From Diprion similis (Eukaryota > Arthropoda > Insecta > Hymenoptera > Diprionidae), in assembly GCF_021155765.1 (NCBI RefSeq), contig NC_060112.1, positions 18,600,001-18,664,000 of the forward strand: a stretch of 64,000 nt of DNA, written 5' to 3'. Made by a program: the position numbers and the translations under genes. This document shows positions 59,167 to 64,000 of this stretch, piece after piece (the stretch's first letter is position 1; each line of letters starts with the position of its first letter). The notes beneath the pieces are model-generated. The model saw only the letters and a program-made list of their open reading frames with translations. It had not been told where the DNA came from and searched no databases.

Positions 59167-62100
59167 TATTCGATGAATTATACGTTTGATACCACAATAA
59201 TTCATATACATTGTATTCGTCCTTTTCTGTTATTGGGGTCATAATAGAGATCTGTAATCGTTTTCGAACGTGGGCGTTTTGGAAATTTTCGTACATAATT
59301 CCTGGAGGTAAGCCCACAGTTTGATTATCAAACATCCATATAATGAACAGGATATCCTGTTACATCCTCCTCCTGTTTGTAACAGAGCTTGCTTTATAAA
59401 GCGTCTACATATTGCTATGTCTAATATAGAACGCAATTGACTAATGTACACCTGGGTAAAATTGATTCACGAAATTCCGACAGAATCAGACGTATATATA
59501 TATAGGCGATGAAAAGAATAAGTTTTCCCAATACCTTATACAGACGCGAGAGAGGCGGCAGTAATTGCAATTTGCGCCTAATCTCCGTCGCCTTTTTTCT
59601 TACCAAAGTGAAACTAAGTCCGGCTCATTAACCCAGTTAAAGCTGATAAAGCCAGTGGGTGCTGCAGAGATGGTATAGCGATGTTATTTCGCAGGCGACG
59701 AGCTTTGCCCAATACTGCAGGATAGTTCATATCTGAACGAAAGATCTATTTTCAATCAAACTTTCTCACCACGTACCTCGTTGCCGAGTTAAGCTTCCGC
59801 ACGACTCGAAGCTTGCGTTTCATCTTTAACTCAATCATCGAACAACCCCGGCTGATTTGGTAAGAATTATACATTTTGCATGTTCAAAATTTAGACCCAC
59901 GGAGTTTGAAAAAATTCCCTTGCAATAAAATGTAAACGAGTACAGGTTACACGGATTGCAGTAAATGAGTTTTATTTTTTGCTTCACTATATAAGAAGTT
60001 TATTCAATAAACCCGTCAATAAAATATGATTTACGTCTGGCTCATATACTCCGAACTCGGTTAATCTGCGTGGGCGTATGTTGCAGAAGTTCTTCGTGTT
60101 TTTTGCAATTTCTTCGAGTTTCGTGACGTGTACAACGACTCAGCTACCCTTGAAGCAGCCATAGGGTTGGGGATCGTGAAGAAATTATTTATAGCCAACA
60201 GCTGGCACAACCTTGCGTAAAAAATTCACCCCGGTGAAATACTTGATATCAATTAATCTCAACCAAGTTGAGAGCGAGGGAAATTGTACATCAGTACGAA
60301 AACGGTATTTTCCACAGTGAAATTCGCAAAGTTATACCGTCAATTTTAGGTGCGCATTATACGTATAATATTATATCATTCTTGTGTCTGTGGGGGAACG
60401 GTTTATGTAATATATACATATAAACCGAAATCGAACAATAAAGTTTTACTGGGAGTTTACCACGATTTATAAATAAATACTTCTCCTCTTCGCTGACTTT
60501 TGTCACACAATTCGTTACGAATACTACGATATTAGTCACTGAGAAGCTTGTGGAGTGAAGCTTAAGGCGCATGGCTTGTCAGAAAACTCATTACAGAGTT
60601 TATTATATCAAAGACTGAGCGGAGCTGGTTGCCAACCAAGAGAGGATCGAGTAGTTCGAAGCTGGAAGGGTGTCGCCGTCTGCGTCAAGCGTTACGTCCC
60701 GGGAAATGCTCTGTCCCTCTAAATTGTTTTGCCAGCTTTCCTCATCCTGGCATTTTACTCTTCAGATTCACTCTTCAGCTGTAGTTCAAGTTGAGTTCAG
60801 CTGCGGAAAGCTTTCCTGCAGGTATAAAATAACAATAAATGAGAATTAGAAGGGGAATAACAAAGCTAAGGGAGAAGAAAAAGTAGAGGAGAAAAGAAAT
60901 TGGGTATATTCTTGAATAGGCCACCCCGTCTACGTGTACATCGTAATTCGCGAGAAGTGGGTGTTGCTCAAGTGTTGTTTTCCTTTTCTCATTTTTTTTT
61001 TTTTTTTTGTTTTTTTCTTTCATTCTCTTGCCACCGAAGAGTTTCAATTCCAGCGCAAAATAAGTTTTCTACTTCTCCGGAAAGTCAGACAAACCCATTT
61101 ACCAGGGCGAAATGGTCTGTTTTAAACGCAGCAGAAAACGAAGTAGAAACAGGGGTGCGCCGAGTCGCGACTCACAAGTTGAAAATGGAATTTATAAAAT
61201 TCCAAGTGTGAGCACGCACGTTTTTCGCTCATGCTGTTCCTAATCATTCGCAATAAGCTGATAGTTGCGGCTGGAATCACGCAAACTCGCCTATCCACCT
61301 TTTGTTGATTATTGTCTTTTTTGATTTATTTTCTCACTCTCTCTTTTTTTCACACGTACGACCAACTGCCTCGTTCAACGAAATTGCTACCCAACCGAAA
61401 GAGACTAGATATCCGCTTTTCACTACGGTTCGAGTTTTCCTTTTTTGCTTCCTCTTCCTGGTTCTTTTTTACCTGTCTCTCTTAACGGGCTGTAGTTTGG
61501 AAACGCCGTTTAACACTGAAATAATGATTTATTTTTTAAACGGTTCGGCGGCAGTTAGAACACGCACTCAGGCTTTTCACGATCGGACTTTATTATGTTG
61601 TGTAAAACCTATAAAGCGTGGCTTGGAAATTGTTCCCCAATCTGGATTCGGATTACCTTAAGATTTACTTTACTGCTCAAAAGATGCGTATTTTTCATTT
61701 CCCATTAGCCCAATTTGAAATCAAGTACAAATCGAGGTACAATCTTATGGACGATCTGCCGATGCAGAACCTTCACACGAGACATCGAATCAATAACAAA
61801 ACTATTTACTCAAGTGTGAAAATTCTCATGATTGGCGAATTATTTCCCGAATTCATAAGTCATTTGATTCGGGGGTGAAGAATGGGATTTGAACAATATA
61901 TAAGCTCACCGCTCTTTCACGGGCGACAAGCTTTACCCGCGTGAAACTTCTCGCAGTACTTTTTTAACGTCGTTCTATTGCTCCCCGTTACTTTCTTCAT
62001 TTCTTTTTCCCGCCGCATTTTTCATTTCCACTGATTGTGAGTGCGGTATGGCGGCATATCATTTCTCACGGCAGTTTAAACTTTCATCAAAATTGAATAT

Positions 62101-64000
62101 AGCACGTACCTAGGCATACGGGAGTAGGCATGTGTGCACGAGTACAAACGTCGCGGTGTGTATCCTACATTTCAACATAATATTCTCAGCACGAGGTTCA
62201 CGCTGCTCTACCAGCAAATGAGGGTAATATCATCGACAGAGCGAGTGGCTGTGTCATGAAAATTTTCGCCTTTTGGTTTACTTGCCCTCCTTCACTGTAT
62301 GAAGCAGTATATACATATTCGCAACGGCGATGAAGAAATTCAGGGGAGACGTGACACGTTCGTCAACCGAGACTTTCGGAATGGTTCCAATTTAAATCAA
62401 CGCCATACCTGATCTGCGGATTTGACGAGTAACTCATTGATTTTCAGTCTAAAAGACTAAAAAATCAGCTTAAATTTAACGTCTTCTATGATCGAAAATA
62501 TTTACAACCTGCATGAGAACGAGAGAGAGAGAATTGTTGGATTGTTCGGCTTCTGATCGATATGTAATAAAAGCGAACCCGAGACTGAAGTGTAAGTATA
62601 TATGTACGTGCATGTACCTATGCGTATGTATGCGACGATGATGTTAATTCATTATATAGTACCGCAGCTCTGTGGCCCTAGTTTTCCTTGTGCCGATAAC
62701 GTACCTCACACACGGCAATAGAGACTCTTACCCCGCGAATCCGATTCACGATTCTATGCTTCTATTTCTGTCTTTCATTCTAGGAGCAAGAGCTGCCTTT
62801 GCCTCATCCTTTTGCCGTTTCACCCTCCCATCGCGGTTCTTATTATACCGCACAATTCCCGGGGGCTCGGATTATAGAATTGTAGATAAAATGGTTTTCT
62901 CCTCATTACCGGAGCTGGAATCAGGTAGGTTCTCCGCTCTCGTATCTCCTTCCGGGTTTCACTCGAACCGTGAAAGGGGCTTAAAAGAGATATAGTCAAG
63001 ATTTTTCAAGCTCTTTGAAATTTACGGTCCGATTTGATTACATATGCATTATACCGTAGCCGCAGAGAACCCGGCAAACCCGCGCAATATTATCGACCAA
63101 TTTCTTTCCTACATTCGTGAAAATTCACTCTCAGTTTCATTATATTCTCGAACTAGTGACTCACTGTTCATCCAGGATATCCAGAGAACTAAAAGAAAAA
63201 GCACTGGATTTACCAGAAATTTCACGAACCTCTTGTTAGCGAACACGCCAGTGCTGTTTTTTAAAAGAAGTGTAATTTTGCGACGAGGACTAACATTCCC
63301 CAAAAGTAACGCTGCTGATGAATGAGTCAAGTGTGAAGCAGTTTAGGGAAAGTTGCGACATCTTGCCTCTTGGAGAATGAGCGGAATAATTTTGAAGGCA
63401 GTGGAAGGAGTCACTCTCAGGTTAACTATCCCCTATGCAGAGCTGATGCAGGAAGCGGATGTGTGCTCGCGTAAAGACATCCACCTGGCAGAGAGCGTGG
63501 GTGGTGGGTAGATACTAGATACATAGATAGTTCAGAGAGTCCTCGGGAGTCTCCGAGTCTAGGCAAGGGAGCACATAATCCCAGAACAAACTTCTCAAAG
63601 CGAATGTGCTCCGTGTACTTCGGCGGTTACCGAAGACATTCGAGACGAGGGATAAACTTTCCGCCTTTAACTTCCCCGTAATATTACCTTCCGCTCTCTA
63701 ACGCTCACCGGACATCCTTCGTCCCCCTTCGCCCCAATCGTGCAGATACGTGATATTAATATTTTACGACTCCGCAAAGTTCTTTATACTTTTACTGCTC
63801 CACGGTGGACTCAAACTCACCAAGATTTTCATATACCTTCTGTTCTCGGGATCTGGTCGGAATTCCGGATGGTGAAAAAAGTGTGGATTGAACCGTGAGA
63901 CTTCGAGTTAGTGCTTGAAAATCTTGACCCGTTTAAAAAATCGGCATGACGGAAAAGCCCTGCGCGATCATTACCAAAACACGGGAGTTCAGGAAAGCGA
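59167..64000. other. Right end of the window, no supported gene
   Basis: AT-rich unique sequence with a T-rich tract at 60992-61018 (17 T, then G, then 7 T). Open frames (for example 60900-61211, 61302-61661 and 63044-63325) lack domains and splice signals that make sense together. It may be intergenic or an intron of a gene beyond the window. Confidence 0.45.
60992..61008. repeat. Homopolymer T run
   Basis: Seventeen T, followed by G and seven more T, in a pyrimidine-rich stretch. Confidence 0.9.

Overview
This 64 kb window is nuclear DNA of an animal, almost certainly an insect. The genes have short, phase-consistent introns with GT..AG borders, there is a BEL/Pao-type retrotransposon, and a tandem satellite array sits at the left edge. 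The general look is that of a hymenopteran genome, but this is an impression and is not proven by the sequence.

Layout. 1-3970 is a 314-bp satellite array that runs off the left edge and shows two higher-order organisations: a 942-bp trimer followed by a 627-bp dimer. 5359-7398 (+) is a five-exon gene for a WD40-repeat protein of about 320 residues that I cannot name. 12165-39612 (+) is the main gene, a TBC1D30-type Rab GTPase-activating protein. I assembled it from twelve coding exons whose splice phases all agree (about 2266 residues). It has a coiled-coil N-terminus, a TBC domain with both catalytic fingers, and a single 4.65-kb last exon encoding a long Ser-rich, largely disordered tail that ends in a motif shared with vertebrate TBC1D30. 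A possible alternative first exon (21720-21792) has the right splice phase to give a shorter protein lacking the N-terminal coiled coil.

The 13.4-kb third intron of that gene contains, on the opposite strand, an uninterrupted gene (24214-25209, -) for a secreted leucine-rich-repeat protein with a C-terminal coiled coil. 39613-53868 is a long intergenic stretch with microsatellites and a G-quadruplex-type motif but no gene I can support. 53869-59166 holds a decayed BEL/Pao retrotransposon on the minus strand. Its gag is open, but pol carries a stop, frameshifts and large internal deletions. It is flanked by a pair of 365-bp direct repeats, about 85% identical by eye, that may be its LTRs. 59167-64000 has no supported gene.

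No shared pathway links the genes. The TBC1D30 family acts on Rab8-type GTPases in membrane traffic and ciliogenesis in vertebrates, and the LRR protein looks extracellular. All exon borders were called by eye from splice sites, reading frame and remembered family sequence; no transcript or database evidence was available.
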